NCBI GenBank assembly: GCA_030426725.1
Contig: JAUHXZ010000004.1
Coordinates: forward strand, 1-64,000
Direction of reading: 5' to 3'
Origin: Actinomycetes bacterium
GTDB lineage: Bacteria > Actinomycetota > Actinomycetes > Propionibacteriales > Propionibacteriaceae
Length of the DNA: 64,000 nt
This document shows positions 18,645 to 30,546 of the stretch, piece after piece. Under the pieces are notes generated by a model. It saw only the letters and a program-made list of their open reading frames with translations, was not told the origin of the DNA and ran no database searches. A program made the position numbers and the translations under genes. The first letter of the stretch is position 1. The number at the start of each line of letters is the position of its first letter.

Positions 18645-19771
18645 TGCATCGCGCCGTACTGCCGCGCTACCTCCACCCGTTCGCCTGGTGGGGCTACGCG
18701 CTGGCGCTGGTGGCGGCGTCCTCTCTCACCACCAATCCCCTCCTGCTGGGCGGCATCATCCTCGCCGTGAGCGTCGTGACGCTGTCCAGCAGGGGGGACA
18801 GCCCGTGGGGCAGCCACTTCCACCTCTACCTGTGGCTGGGCCTGTTCATGGTCGTGATGCGGATCGCGTTCCGCATCGTCTTCGGTGGGGGCGGCGGACC
18901 GACGGTGCTGTTCACCATCCCGGAGATCCCGCTCCCATCGTGGGTGCAGGGGGTCCGGCTGTTCGGGCCGGTCTCCCTCGAATCGCTCCTCACGGGTCTC
19001 TACGACGGCATGCAGTTGGCCGCCATCGTGATCTGCATCGGCGCCGCGAACTCGCTCGCCAACCCGAAGAAGCTGCTGGCGAGCCTCCCCGGTGCCTTCT
19101 ACGAGTTGGGCACCGTCATCGTCGTCGCGGTGAGCGCGCTTCCGCAGCTCGGTGAGTCTCTGCTGCGCGTACTGCGCGCCCGGAAGTTGCGGCGCGGCCC
19201 GCGGACGCGCACTCGGCGGGACCGCCTCCGGTTCGTCGAGACCATCATCATCCCGGTCCTGTCCGACGCGCTCGAGCGCTCCCTGGCACTCGCCGCATCG
19301 ATGGACGTGCGCGGCTTCGGCCGCTCCGAGCGCCCGCCGCCTCGCAACCGCCGCTGGTCCGTCGTGACCGGCATCGCCTCGATCGTTCTGCTCGCCGTCT
19401 GGTCCTTCCGGTTCGTCGCCAAGACGCCCGAGATCAGCCCCTTCGGGGTCCCGCTCCTGTCCACCGTGCTGATGCTCGGAGGTCTGGGCTGCGCCGTCGT
19501 CGCCATCCGGCTGGCGGGCGGCACCGTCCGACGCACCCAGTACCGGCCGATCCGCTGGCGGGCCGCCGAGTCCGGAGTCCTCGCCTCAGGGGTGCTCGTC
19601 GCGGTCCTCGTGGCGCTGGTCGCCGCCGGGGACTCGTCGGCTGTCCTCGCCCCCACGGTGGTGCCGCTGGAATGGCCGACCCTGACCCCCCTGCTGGCCG
19701 TCGCCCTGGTGCTCGCCGTCGTCCCGGCCGCGCTCGCCCCGACTCCTGAACGAAGGAAGGTGGCCGCGTGA
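18644..19771 (+). CDS. ECF transporter T component (CbiQ-like transmembrane protein)
   Basis: Multi-TM; ALPQLGESLLRVLRARKLRRGPRTRTRRDRLRFVETIIIPVLSDALERSLALAASMDVRGFGR typical of EcfT coupling region. Confidence 0.85.
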   Translation: MHRAVLPRYLHPFAWWGYALALVAASSLTTNPLLLGGIILAVSVVTLSSRGDSPWGSHFHLYLWLGLFMVVMRIAFRIVFGGGGGPTVLFTIPEIPLPSWVQGVRLFGPVSLESLLTGLYDGMQLAAIVICIGAANSLANPKKLLASLPGAFYELGTVIVVAVSALPQLGESLLRVLRARKLRRGPRTRTRRDRLRFVETIIIPVLSDALERSLALAASMDVRGFGRSERPPPRNRRWSVVTGIASIVLLAVWSFRFVAKTPEISPFGVPLLSTVLMLGGLGCAVVAIRLAGGTVRRTQYRPIRWRAAESGVLASGVLVAVLVALVAAGDSSAVLAPTVVPLEWPTLTPLLAVALVLAVVPAALAPTPERRKVAA

Positions 19772-21327
19772 TCCGCTTCGAGAACGTGTCCTTCCGCTAC
19801 CGGCATGACACCCCCCTACGTCTGCGCGACGTCTCCTTCACCGTCGAGGAGGGTGAACTCTGTCTCGTGGTGGGGGCGACGGGGTCCGGCAAGTCCACCC
19901 TGCTGGGCTGCATCAACAACCTCGTTCCCCGCTTCACCGGGGGGACGCGCAGCGGCCGCGTGATCATCGACGGGGTCGACACGTCGCACCTGCTCCCCCG
20001 CGAACTGGCCCGGACCGTCGGCTACGTCGGGCAGGACCCGATGGCCGGATTCGTCACGGACGTCGTCGAGGACGAGGTGGCCTACTCCATGGAGCAGCTC
20101 GGCTACCCCGCCGACGAGATGCGGCGCCGCGTCGAGGAGACACTCGACCTGCTGGGCATCGCGGACCTGCGTGGCAGGGCCCTGCGGAAGCTCTCCGGCG
20201 GCCAGCAGCAGCGAGTGGCCATCGCGAGCGTCCTGGCCACCTCCCCCCGCGTCCTGGTCCTCGACGAACCGACGTCGGCCCTGGATCCCGTGGCCGCCGA
20301 AGAGGTCCTGGCCATCATCAGCCGGCTCGTGCGGGACCTCGGCACCACCGTCGTCGTCGCGGAGCACCGGATGGAGCGCGTCATCGAGTTCGCCGACTCG
20401 GTGCTCGTCGTCGGCGACGACGTGCACTACGGCCCGCCGCAGACGGCCCTCCTCCGCTCTCCCGTCCGGCCCCCGCTGGTCGAACTCGGAGTGACCCTCG
20501 GCTGGTCGCCGCTACCCCTGACGATCCGCGCCGCCCGGCGGCACGGATCCGAGCAACGTCGTGCCTGGATGGAGCTCCCGCCCGCGCTCGGCCGCCCGGA
20601 GACGGCAGGGCCCGCGGCACTCACCGGACGCGCCGTCGTGGTGACCTACGGCGACGTCGTGGCGGTGGCCGGCGTCGACCTGGCGCTGCACGCCGGCGAG
20701 GTCACGGCGCTGATGGGGCGCAACGGCTCCGGCAAGTCCAGTCTTCTGTGGGCAATGCACGGAGCAGGTCGCATCGACGCGGGCACCGTCACGCTGACCG
20801 ACGGATCGGGCATCGCGCTGGTACCCCAGACCCCGACGGATCTGCTCTACCTCACCACGGTGGAGGCCGAGTGCGCCGCGGGGGACCGCGCGTCCGGGCG
20901 CCCGGTCGGCACGACTCTCGCCCTGCTCAACCGGCTGGTCCCCGGTATCGACCCCGCGTCGCACCCGCGCGACCTGTCCGAGGGACAGAAGCTCGCCGTG
21001 GTCCTCGCGGTGGAGCTGGCCGGCAACCCGCCGGTGGTGCTGCTCGACGAGCCCACCCGCGGGCTCGACTACGCGGCCAAGAACGTGCTGACGGAGATCG
21101 TCACGACCATGGCCGCGGAGGGGCGCGCCGTCCTCATCGCCACCCACGACGTGGAGATGGTGGCGCAGACCTGCAGCCGGGTCGTCGTCATGGCCGAGGG
21201 CGAGGTCGTCTCGGACGGCCCCACCCGCGACGTCCTGGCCGGGTCGGCGCTGCTGGCTCCGCAAGTCGCGAAGGTGTCCAACCCGATTCCGGTTCTCACA
21301 GTGCAGGAGTACCTAGATGCGTGCTGA
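19768..21327 (+). CDS. ECF transporter ATPase, two fused ABC domains (EcfA/CbiO-like)
   Basis: Two nucleotide-binding domains: VVGATGSGKSTLLGCINNL...KLSGGQQQRVAIASVLA...VLDEPTSALDP and LMGRNGSGKSSLLWAMHG...LSEGQKLAVVLAVELA...LLDEPTRGLD. Confidence 0.92.
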   Translation: MIRFENVSFRYRHDTPLRLRDVSFTVEEGELCLVVGATGSGKSTLLGCINNLVPRFTGGTRSGRVIIDGVDTSHLLPRELARTVGYVGQDPMAGFVTDVVEDEVAYSMEQLGYPADEMRRRVEETLDLLGIADLRGRALRKLSGGQQQRVAIASVLATSPRVLVLDEPTSALDPVAAEEVLAIISRLVRDLGTTVVVAEHRMERVIEFADSVLVVGDDVHYGPPQTALLRSPVRPPLVELGVTLGWSPLPLTIRAARRHGSEQRRAWMELPPALGRPETAGPAALTGRAVVVTYGDVVAVAGVDLALHAGEVTALMGRNGSGKSSLLWAMHGAGRIDAGTVTLTDGSGIALVPQTPTDLLYLTTVEAECAAGDRASGRPVGTTLALLNRLVPGIDPASHPRDLSEGQKLAVVLAVELAGNPPVVLLDEPTRGLDYAAKNVLTEIVTTMAAEGRAVLIATHDVEMVAQTCSRVVVMAEGEVVSDGPTRDVLAGSALLAPQVAKVSNPIPVLTVQEYLDAC

Positions 21328-22246
21328 CACGACGATCGAGGCCGCCGCCCCGGAGATCGGGGTGAAGCTGGGCGCGAGGTCCTGGGTCGTGATCGTGCTC
21401 TCCTCGGCCCTCGGGTTCTTCGCGCTGGCGTGGCCCCTCATCATCCCCGCGGTCGGGGTGGCTCCGCAGCACGCCACGGACGCACCGTTCGTCTTCGCCG
21501 CCATGCTCCCGCTCATCCTCCTGCTGGTCGGGGCCCAGCTCAGCGAGGGTGGGCTTGACGCACGCTCGCTGGCCGTCCTAGGCGTGATGTCCGCGATGAA
21601 TGCGGCGCTGCGGCCCGTGCTGGGCGTCGGAACGGCCGGGATCGAGTCCGTGTTCTTCCTGCTCATCCTCGGTGGCCGTGCCTTCGGCCCAGGCTTCGGG
21701 TATCTGCTGGGCTTCACGTCGATGTTCGCGTCGGCGCTGCTGACCGCCGGGGTGGGTCCGTGGCTGCCGTTCCAGATGATGTGCGCCGCCTGGGTGGGGC
21801 TGGCGGCCGGCCTTCTGCCGAAGCGGGTCGGCGGCAAGACCGAGATCGCGATGCTCTGCGCCCTGGGAGTGCTGGCGGCCTATGCCTACGGAATGATGAT
21901 GAACCTGTGGTTCTGGCCCTTCATCAGCGGCACCGACGGGGGGGCCCTCGGCAGCCTCGACTACGCACCCGGTGCACCGCTCACCGAGAATCTCGTCCGC
22001 TTCGGGTGGTTCACGTTGATCACATCGACGGGCGGCTGGGACACCGGAAGGGCCGTCACCACCGCCTTGGCGCTCGCCCTGCTCGGGCGCCCGGTGCTGA
22101 CGGTGCTGCGCCGCGCCTCCGGCATGGGGCGTGTGGTGCGCACCGTCGCGCCTGCCTCCCCCTCGTCGCCGAACCCGCCGGAGCCGGTCGGCCGCGTCGG
22201 AGCGCGCGACGGGTCCGGCGGCACCCCCGCGACGATGGACGCCTGA
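21317..22246 (+). CDS. ECF transporter S component, probably cobalamin-specific
   Basis: Polytopic membrane protein (GVMSAMNAALRPVLG...GGRAFGPGFGYLLGFTSMFASALLTAGVGPWLPFQMM), last gene of riboswitch-controlled ECF operon. Confidence 0.8.
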   Translation: MRADTTIEAAAPEIGVKLGARSWVVIVLSSALGFFALAWPLIIPAVGVAPQHATDAPFVFAAMLPLILLLVGAQLSEGGLDARSLAVLGVMSAMNAALRPVLGVGTAGIESVFFLLILGGRAFGPGFGYLLGFTSMFASALLTAGVGPWLPFQMMCAAWVGLAAGLLPKRVGGKTEIAMLCALGVLAAYAYGMMMNLWFWPFISGTDGGALGSLDYAPGAPLTENLVRFGWFTLITSTGGWDTGRAVTTALALALLGRPVLTVLRRASGMGRVVRTVAPASPSSPNPPEPVGRVGARDGSGGTPATMDA

Positions 22247-22255
22247 CAACCCACG

Positions 22256-23371
22256 TCAGGCCCGTGGCCGCCCCGGCAGCCTGACCGTGCCGTCCCGGCC
22301 CTCCTCCAGCCACCCCCTGTCGAGAAGCTCGGCGACGTTGGCCAGCGTCTCCGTCATGGTCTGCCCGGTGCGGCCCGCCAGGTCCGCGAACGAGGCCTCC
22401 TCCCCGCTGCGCACGGCCTCCCGCACTTCGCGCGGGCCGGCGGGCAGAGCGTCGATGGGGCGGTCCCGGCCCCGGCCATTGGGCTCCGGCCTCGTCCCCA
22501 CCGGCGACAGCAGGGCCGTGATTTCCTCGGCGGAGCTCACCAGAACGGCTTCCCCGTCGCGGATGAGCCTGTGGGGCGTCGCCGACAGCGACGACGTGAC
22601 GGGACCCGGAACGGCCATGACAGGGCGACCGATCGCCAGCCCCCAGGACGCCGTGTTCTTCGCCCCGGAACGGTGGGACGCCTCGGCCACCACCACCGCC
22701 TCGGACAGCGCCGCGATCAGCCGGTTGCGTGCGAGGAACGCGTACCGGGTGGGGCGGTAGCCAGGCGGCAACTCGGACACCAGCGCCCCGTGCCTGCGGA
22801 CGGCGTCCGCCAGCCGCGCGTTCGCGGCGGGATACGGATCGTCCAGCCCACTCGCCACGACTGCGACGGTGCGGCCCCGGGCGCCGATGGCCCCGCGGTG
22901 GGCGGCCGCGTCGATGCCGTAGGCCAGCCCGGACACGACGGTGTGGCCCTCCGCCGCGAGGTCCGCGGCGATCGTGACCGCCACCTGCTCGCCGTAGGAG
23001 GTGCAGGCCCTGGCGCCGACGACAGCCACCCCTCCCGTCAGGCCGTCGAGCGGTTCCCCTATCACCCACAGCCCGAGCGGGGGCCCGCTCTGACCGGCGA
23101 CGCTCACCCCCGCCAGCGACTCCGCCGACTCCGGCCACTCGGTATCGCCCGGGATGAGGAACCGGCAGCCCGCCACCGCGGTGGCGCGGGCCATGGCCGC
23201 CACGTCCAGCACCGCGGCCCGCCGGCCCATGGCCGTGGCCTCCCCTTCCGCGCGCAGTCCCTCCCAGACGGCGACCGCCCCCAGGTCCGCCACCGCCTTC
23301 TCCACCGCGGGCGAGCCCATCGCCGCAAGCCCGCACAGCCCCATCCGGGCCATGCGCTCGTCGGCGCTCAT
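22256..23371 (-). CDS. dprA: DNA-processing protein DprA
   Basis: GGVAVVGARACTSYGEQVAVTIAADLAAEGHTVVSGLAYGIDAAAHRGAIGARGRTVAVVASGLD...SELPPGYRPTRYAFLARNRLIAALSEAVVVAEA. Confidence 0.92.
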   Translation of the reverse strand: MSADERMARMGLCGLAAMGSPAVEKAVADLGAVAVWEGLRAEGEATAMGRRAAVLDVAAMARATAVAGCRFLIPGDTEWPESAESLAGVSVAGQSGPPLGLWVIGEPLDGLTGGVAVVGARACTSYGEQVAVTIAADLAAEGHTVVSGLAYGIDAAAHRGAIGARGRTVAVVASGLDDPYPAANARLADAVRRHGALVSELPPGYRPTRYAFLARNRLIAALSEAVVVAEASHRSGAKNTASWGLAIGRPVMAVPGPVTSSLSATPHRLIRDGEAVLVSSAEEITALLSPVGTRPEPNGRGRDRPIDALPAGPREVREAVRSGEEASFADLAGRTGQTMTETLANVAELLDRGWLEEGRDGTVRLPGRPRA

Positions 23372-24903
23372 GCGGCCCCCCGCAGGTCTCCCTGCCGCAG
23401 CAGGAGCGCGGCACGGACCTCCGTATCCGAGACACGGTCCTTCCCAGCCAGGTCCGCGAGCGTCCAGGCCACGCGCAGAACCTTGTCCACGCCCCGCGCG
23501 CTGAGCGTGCCCCGCTGCAGTGCCGTATTGAGAACACCGAGATCCCCGGGGAGCGGGAGTTCCCGACGCAGGTACGAACCGGCGACCTCCCCGTTCGTGG
23601 CCCACGGCGTGCCCGCGAGCCGCCTCGCCTGCCGGGCCCGGGCCTCGACGACCCGGGCCAGCACCTGCGCGCTCGACTCCCCCGGGTCCGCGTCGACGTC
23701 CATGAGCACCCTGTTGACGCCGGTGATCTGGTGGCGGATGTCGATGCGGTCCAGGATGGGGCCGCTGAGCCGCTCCTGGTAGCGACGCACCTTCACCGGA
23801 TCGCAGCGACACTCCATGCCGGCCAGACCGAACCGGCCGCACGGACACGGATTGGCGGCCAGCACGAGCTGGAACCGCGCGGGGAACGTGGCGGAGTGAC
23901 GCGCCCTGTTCACCGTGATGGTCCCGTTCTCCAGCGGGGTGCGCAGCGCGTCCAACTTGCTGCCGAAATCGGGGCATTCGTCCAGGAAGAGGACGCCGCG
24001 GTGGGCGAGGGAGATCGCACCGGGCCGCAGTTCGCCCGTGCCTCCACCGACGAGCGCCACCGGCGTCACCGTGTGGTGCGGATCCGCGTAGGGCGGGCGC
24101 TCGATGAGCCCGGTGAGCTGCTTGCCCGCCAGGGAGTGGATGGCCGACACCTCCACGGCCTCGCTCTCGGCGAGATCGGGCAGGATGGACGGCAGCCGAG
24201 AAGCGAGCATCGTCTTGCCGACGCCCGGCGCCCCGTGGAGGAAAAGGTGGTGCCGCCCGGAGGCCGCCACCTCGAGGGCGAACTTCCCCTCCGAGTGCCC
24301 GACGACGTCCCTCAGGTCCGGTTCGAAGCCCTCAGGACCCTCGAAGGGCGGCGAGGAAGCTTCCGCCGCCTCCGTCGGGTTCACCACCGGCTTGCCTGTC
24401 AGCAGATCCACCACCTCCGCCAGCCGGCCCGCTCCCCACGCCGAGATCCCCGGCACGAGCGCCGCCTCGTCCTGCTGACCGGCGGGAACGATCGCGCGCT
24501 CGAAGCCGGCCCTCGCGGCCGCGAGCATGGCGGGAAGTACCCCGCGGACCTTGCGGAGGCGCCCGTCGAGACTGAGTTCGCCGATGAGCACCGTCGGTGT
24601 CGACGTCACCACTTCCATCTCGCGCTGCGCGATGAGGGCGGCCACCGCGACAGCCACGTCGTAGTGGGTCCCGGCCTTCGGCTGACTCGCGGGCGACAGG
24701 TTGATGGTCACCAGGCCGGGCGGCCAGGTGAGCCCCGTCGCGAGGACCGCGGCCCGGACACGCGCCTTGGCCTCGCTGAGCTGAGCGTCGGGCAGGCCGA
24801 CCAGCTGGACGCGTGGGAGGCCACCGCCGACGGCCGCCTCGACCTCCACCGGGAAGCCGTCGATGCCCGACAGCGCGACGGACCACACACGCTGCGTCAC
24901 CAT
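23368..24903 (-). CDS. YifB family Mg chelatase-like AAA ATPase
   Basis: WSVALSGIDGFPVEVEAAVGGGLPRVQLVGLPD; GAPGVGKTMLASRLPSILPDL; HRGVLFLDECPDF; LVLAANPCPCGRFG. Confidence 0.92.
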   Translation of the reverse strand: MVTQRVWSVALSGIDGFPVEVEAAVGGGLPRVQLVGLPDAQLSEAKARVRAAVLATGLTWPPGLVTINLSPASQPKAGTHYDVAVAVAALIAQREMEVVTSTPTVLIGELSLDGRLRKVRGVLPAMLAAARAGFERAIVPAGQQDEAALVPGISAWGAGRLAEVVDLLTGKPVVNPTEAAEASSPPFEGPEGFEPDLRDVVGHSEGKFALEVAASGRHHLFLHGAPGVGKTMLASRLPSILPDLAESEAVEVSAIHSLAGKQLTGLIERPPYADPHHTVTPVALVGGGTGELRPGAISLAHRGVLFLDECPDFGSKLDALRTPLENGTITVNRARHSATFPARFQLVLAANPCPCGRFGLAGMECRCDPVKVRRYQERLSGPILDRIDIRHQITGVNRVLMDVDADPGESSAQVLARVVEARARQARRLAGTPWATNGEVAGSYLRRELPLPGDLGVLNTALQRGTLSARGVDKVLRVAWTLADLAGKDRVSDTEVRAALLLRQGDLRGAA

Positions 24904-25268
24904 TCGTCGATCCCCCGGGCGTAGCTGAACTCGCATCCGCCGCCCCGCGGCCACAGCACGCCGACCGCATCGATCCGGACGACCGCGGGCCTCAGGCCCG
25001 TCTCCCGGATGAATAGGCTCGCAAGGCGCCTCAGCCGCCGCGCCTTGGTGAACGTGATGGTCTCCAGTGGAGCCCCGTAGGCCACGCCCGAGCGGGACTT
25101 CACCTCGACGATCACCAGCGTCCGGCCGTCGGGCTCCGCCGCGACGATGTCGATCTCGCCCTCGCGGCACCGCCAGTTGCGGGCGACGATCCGCCAGCCC
25201 CGTGCCTCAAGGAACTCCGCGGCCTTGTCCTCGCCGCGACGCCCCAGGACCTGCGTCGGTCTTTCCAT
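24897..25268 (-). CDS. YraN family endonuclease-like protein
   Basis: LGRRGEDKAAEFLEARGWRIVARNWRCREGEIDIVAAEPDGRTLVIVEVKSRSGVAYG. Confidence 0.9.
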   Translation of the reverse strand: MERPTQVLGRRGEDKAAEFLEARGWRIVARNWRCREGEIDIVAAEPDGRTLVIVEVKSRSGVAYGAPLETITFTKARRLRRLASLFIRETGLRPAVVRIDAVGVLWPRGGGCEFSYARGIDEW

Positions 25269-25337
25269 GAACACCACCTCCGATCCGGTGATCGGCGGTG
25301 ACACGGGCTATTTCCCGTTATCCACAGGGAAAGGCGG

Positions 25338-25649
25338 CTACTGGTTCTCCGGGACCTGAAGATCCGAGTGGGCGATCTCCTCGATGGAGACGTCGCGGAA
25401 CGTGAGGACCTTGGCCGACTTCACGAACCGGGCGGGGCGGAACATGTCCCACACCCAGGCGTCGCCCATGGACACCTCGTAGTAGACGTCCCCGCCCTCG
25501 GTTCTGACCTTGAGGTCCACGGCGTTGCAGAGGTAGAAGCGCCGCTCGGTCTCCACCGCGTAGGTGAAGATACCAACGACGTCCTTGTACTCGCGGTACA
25601 GGTCGAGCTCGAGCTTGCTCTCGTACTGTTCAAGGTCGTCGGCACTCAT
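25338..25649 (-). CDS. DUF2469 family protein
   Basis: MSADDLEQYESKLELDLYREYKDVVGIFTYAVETERRFYLCNAVDLKV. Confidence 0.9.
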   Translation of the reverse strand: MSADDLEQYESKLELDLYREYKDVVGIFTYAVETERRFYLCNAVDLKVRTEGGDVYYEVSMGDAWVWDMFRPARFVKSAKVLTFRDVSIEEIAHSDLQVPENQ

Positions 25650-26278
25650 GGTCTTCCCACTCTAGCCGCTCGCACGACGTTGTCGAAGCACCACCGATGG
25701 ATGTCGGACGGGCCGTGCGTGTCGAGCGCCGACTGGTGGACGGCGGTGCAATACCCCTTGTGGATCGAGAAGCCGTACTCGGGATACGTGGCGTCGTGGG
25801 CCACCATGATGCGGTCCCTGGTGACCTTCGCGACGATCGAGGCGGCGCTCACGCACGCGGCCACCTTGTCGCCCTTCCACATGCCGAGTCCCGGCACCCC
25901 GAGCCCGTCCACGGGGAAGCCGTCGGTCAGCACGAAATTCGGGGCGACCTCGAGCCGGCCCACGGCGCGACGGAGGCCCTGGAGATCTGCCTGGTGCATC
26001 CCGAGCCGGTCGCACTCGTCGGCCTCCACGACAGCGACCGCCACCGCGACGGCACTCCGTCGGATCTCGTCGTGCAGACGTTCCCGGGCGGTCGGGCCCA
26101 ACGCCTTCGAGTCGTCGAGCCCGTCGATGGGGCGCTGGGGGTCAAGGATGACCGCAGCCGCCACAAGCGGGCCGGCGCAGGCGCCCCGGCCCGCCTCGTC
26201 CGCCCCGGCGACGGGCCCGAGCCCTGCGCGGGCCAGCAGCCGCTCGTAGCCGTAGGCGCCCCGTCCGACGCGGATCAT
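25646..26278 (-). CDS. rnhB: Ribonuclease HII
   Basis: GADEAGRGACAGPLVAAAVIL, IDGLDDSKALGPTARERL, SIVAKVTRDRIM. Confidence 0.93.
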   Translation of the reverse strand: MIRVGRGAYGYERLLARAGLGPVAGADEAGRGACAGPLVAAAVILDPQRPIDGLDDSKALGPTARERLHDEIRRSAVAVAVAVVEADECDRLGMHQADLQGLRRAVGRLEVAPNFVLTDGFPVDGLGVPGLGMWKGDKVAACVSAASIVAKVTRDRIMVAHDATYPEYGFSIHKGYCTAVHQSALDTHGPSDIHRWCFDNVVRAARVGRP

Positions 26279-27051
26279 CAGCAGCCGGGCTCCACGTGGA
26301 TCAGTTCCGGATCCTCGGGCGCCTCCTCGGACGGCGCCGGAACCGAGTCGTAGGTCGGCGGCAGCGAGAACGTGGCGATGCGGTTGAGCGGGGCGACGAT
26401 GGCGACGGCGGCCCCCACCACGTTGTCCACTGGCACGAAGGCGCTGCGCCCGGGGTCCTGCGACACGTCCGCCAGCCGGCAGCGGGAGTCCGCCGACGCG
26501 TTGCGATGATCGCCCATCACGAAGATGTGGTCCGCGGGGACGACGATGTCGAACGGGACCGTGACGGGCGCCACCTGGATGCCATTCTCGCTGAACAGGT
26601 AGGGCGTCTCGTCGAGGACCGCCCCGTTGACCTCGATCTTGCCGTCGTCGGTGGTCCGGACGTGGTCACCCGGAAGGCCGATGGCCCGCTTGATCAGGTG
26701 TTCGGTGCTGGAGTTGGGCAGGATGCCGACGAACTCCAGGGCCGTCTTGAGGGGGTTGGTCGACTGCACGCTCGGTGCCAGCCAGTTACCCGGGTCCTCG
26801 AATACCACCACGTCCCCGCGCTCGAACCCGCCGAACTTCGCCACGAGCACCCTGTCGTTGACCTGGAGGGTGTTTTCCATGGACCCCGACGGGATGACGA
26901 ACATCTGACCCACGAACGTGCGCAGCAGGGTGGCGATCACGACCGCGCCGACGAGGATGAGGACCGCCTCGGTCAGCCATCCGAGGACGCGCCGCCCGAA
27001 CCCCGGGCGCTCCGGCCGTGCGTCATCTGTGCGATCGGTGGTGGCGTCCAC
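26278..27051 (-). CDS. lepB: Signal peptidase I
   Basis: IPSGSMENTLQVNDRVLVAKFGGFERGDVVVF, KRAIGLPGDHV, FVMGDHRNASADSR. GTG 27051 preferred; ORF-track start 27153 lies inside the inverted repeat at 27115-27155. Confidence 0.88.
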   Translation of the reverse strand: MDATTDRTDDARPERPGFGRRVLGWLTEAVLILVGAVVIATLLRTFVGQMFVIPSGSMENTLQVNDRVLVAKFGGFERGDVVVFEDPGNWLAPSVQSTNPLKTALEFVGILPNSSTEHLIKRAIGLPGDHVRTTDDGKIEVNGAVLDETPYLFSENGIQVAPVTVPFDIVVPADHIFVMGDHRNASADSRCRLADVSQDPGRSAFVPVDNVVGAAVAIVAPLNRIATFSLPPTYDSVPAPSEEAPEDPELIHVEPGC

Positions 27052-27114
27052 GGTGATTTCGGATCCTTCGGCCGGGGGGCAGTGCTGGCCCAGCATACCG
27101 CCGCGCGGGTAAAG

Positions 27115-27155
27115 CAGTGGGGCCGCCGGCGACGTCGTCACCGGCGGCCCCACTG
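27115..27155 (-). terminator. Strong inverted repeat, probable terminator of rplS
   Basis: CAGTGGGGCCGCCGG (27115-27129) and CCGGCGGCCCCACTG (27141-27155): perfect 15-bp arms, 11-nt loop, immediately 3' of rplS. Confidence 0.8.
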
Positions 27156-27169
27156 TGCCTGAAGAGCGC

Positions 27170-27520
27170 TCAGTTGCGCTTCTCCTTGATCTTGGCGGCC
27201 TTCCCGCGCAGACCGCGCAGGTAGTACAGCTTCGCGCGACGGACGGAGCCGCGGCGCTCGACCTCGATCTTCTCGATGATCGGGCTGTGGACGGGGAACG
27301 TGCGCTCGACGCCCACGCCGAAGCTCACCTTGCGGACCGTGAAGGCCTCCTGGACGCCGCCCGCGTTGCGAGCGATAACGACGCCCGCGAACACCTGGAC
27401 GCGGGAGCGGTTGCCCTCGACGACCTTGACGTGCACCTTTACCGAGTCCCCGGCACGGAACTCGGGGATGTCGTCGCGGAGAGCGGCCTTGTCGATCTCC
27501 TGGATCAGCTGGTTGGTCAT
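27170..27520 (-). CDS. rplS: 50S ribosomal protein L19
   Basis: [35 protein letters not shown]...[50 protein letters not shown]. Confidence 0.96.
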   Translation of the reverse strand: MTNQLIQEIDKAALRDDIPEFRAGDSVKVHVKVVEGNRSRVQVFAGVVIARNAGGVQEAFTVRKVSFGVGVERTFPVHSPIIEKIEVERRGSVRRAKLYYLRGLRGKAAKIKEKRN

Positions 27521-27760
27521 GTTTCACCTTCCGTCAGTGCCACAGGTCACCGCGGTTCGCATCCACCGGGTCCGAGGCAGGCTTTCCCCCCGTGGCAGGA
27601 GCTGCTGGGATCCGGGCCACCCGGGTACGGGCAGCGCCTACATATTCTGCCAGACGACAGGCCCGGCGATGAAATCGCCGTCCCCCAGAGGACGCGGAAG
27701 CGGGCCGGGACCTGCGCCCCGACCCGCTCCGATTCGCCCCCGGCTAGCGCCGGGCGGCGA

Positions 27761-28515
27761 TCACTTCCCGTCGGCCTTGAACAGCGAGCCGATGAGGTCG
27801 CGGTTCAGTTGCGAGATCGATTCCAGCGGGATGCCCTTCGGGCACACCGCCGCACACTCGCCGATGTTGGTGCAGTTGCCGAACCCTTCCTCGTCGTGCG
27901 CCGCCACCATGGACTTCACGCGGGCGTAGCGCTCCGGCTGGCCCTGCGGCAGCATCGCGAGGTGCGTGATCTTGGCCGCGGTGAACAGCATCGCGGAGCT
28001 GTTCGGGCAGGCCGCCACGCAGGCGCCGCAGCCGATGCAGGTGGCGTTGTCGAACGCGAGGTCCGCCTCACGCTTGGGAGCGGGGGTGGAGTGCGCATCC
28101 GGCGCGGAGCCGGTGTTCGACGAGATGAAGCCGCCGGCTTGGATGATCCGGTCGAACGCACCGCGGTCGACGGCCAGGTCCTTCAGCACCGGGAAGGCAC
28201 CCGCACGCCACGGCTCGATGTCGATGGTCGCGCCATCGGCGAACGAGCGCATGTGCAGCTGGCAGGTGGTCGTCCGGACGCCCTCGGGCGCGCCGTGGGC
28301 GACACCGTTGATGACCACGCCACACATGCCGCAGATGCCCTCGCGGCAGTCGTGGTCGAAGGCCACCGGCTCTTCATTGCGGTTGGTGAGGTTCTCGTTG
28401 AGAAGGTCAAGCATCTCCAGGAACGACATGTCCTCGGACACCCCGTCGAGGTCGTACTCGACCATCCGACCGGCCGCTTCGGGGCCGGCCTGACGCCAGA
28501 TACGTAGCTTGAGCT

Positions 28516-28519
<4 letters not shown>
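27761..28519 (-). CDS. sdhB: Succinate dehydrogenase/fumarate reductase iron-sulfur subunit
   Basis: [51 protein letters not shown]. Confidence 0.93.

Positions 28520-30545
<2,026 letters not shown>

Positions 30546-30546
<1 letters not shown>

Noticed and set aside
27739-27754. CCCGGC-TAGC-GCCGGG hairpin after sdhB
   Set aside because: Only about 6 bp of stem in a GC-rich background; too weak to call confidently as a terminator.
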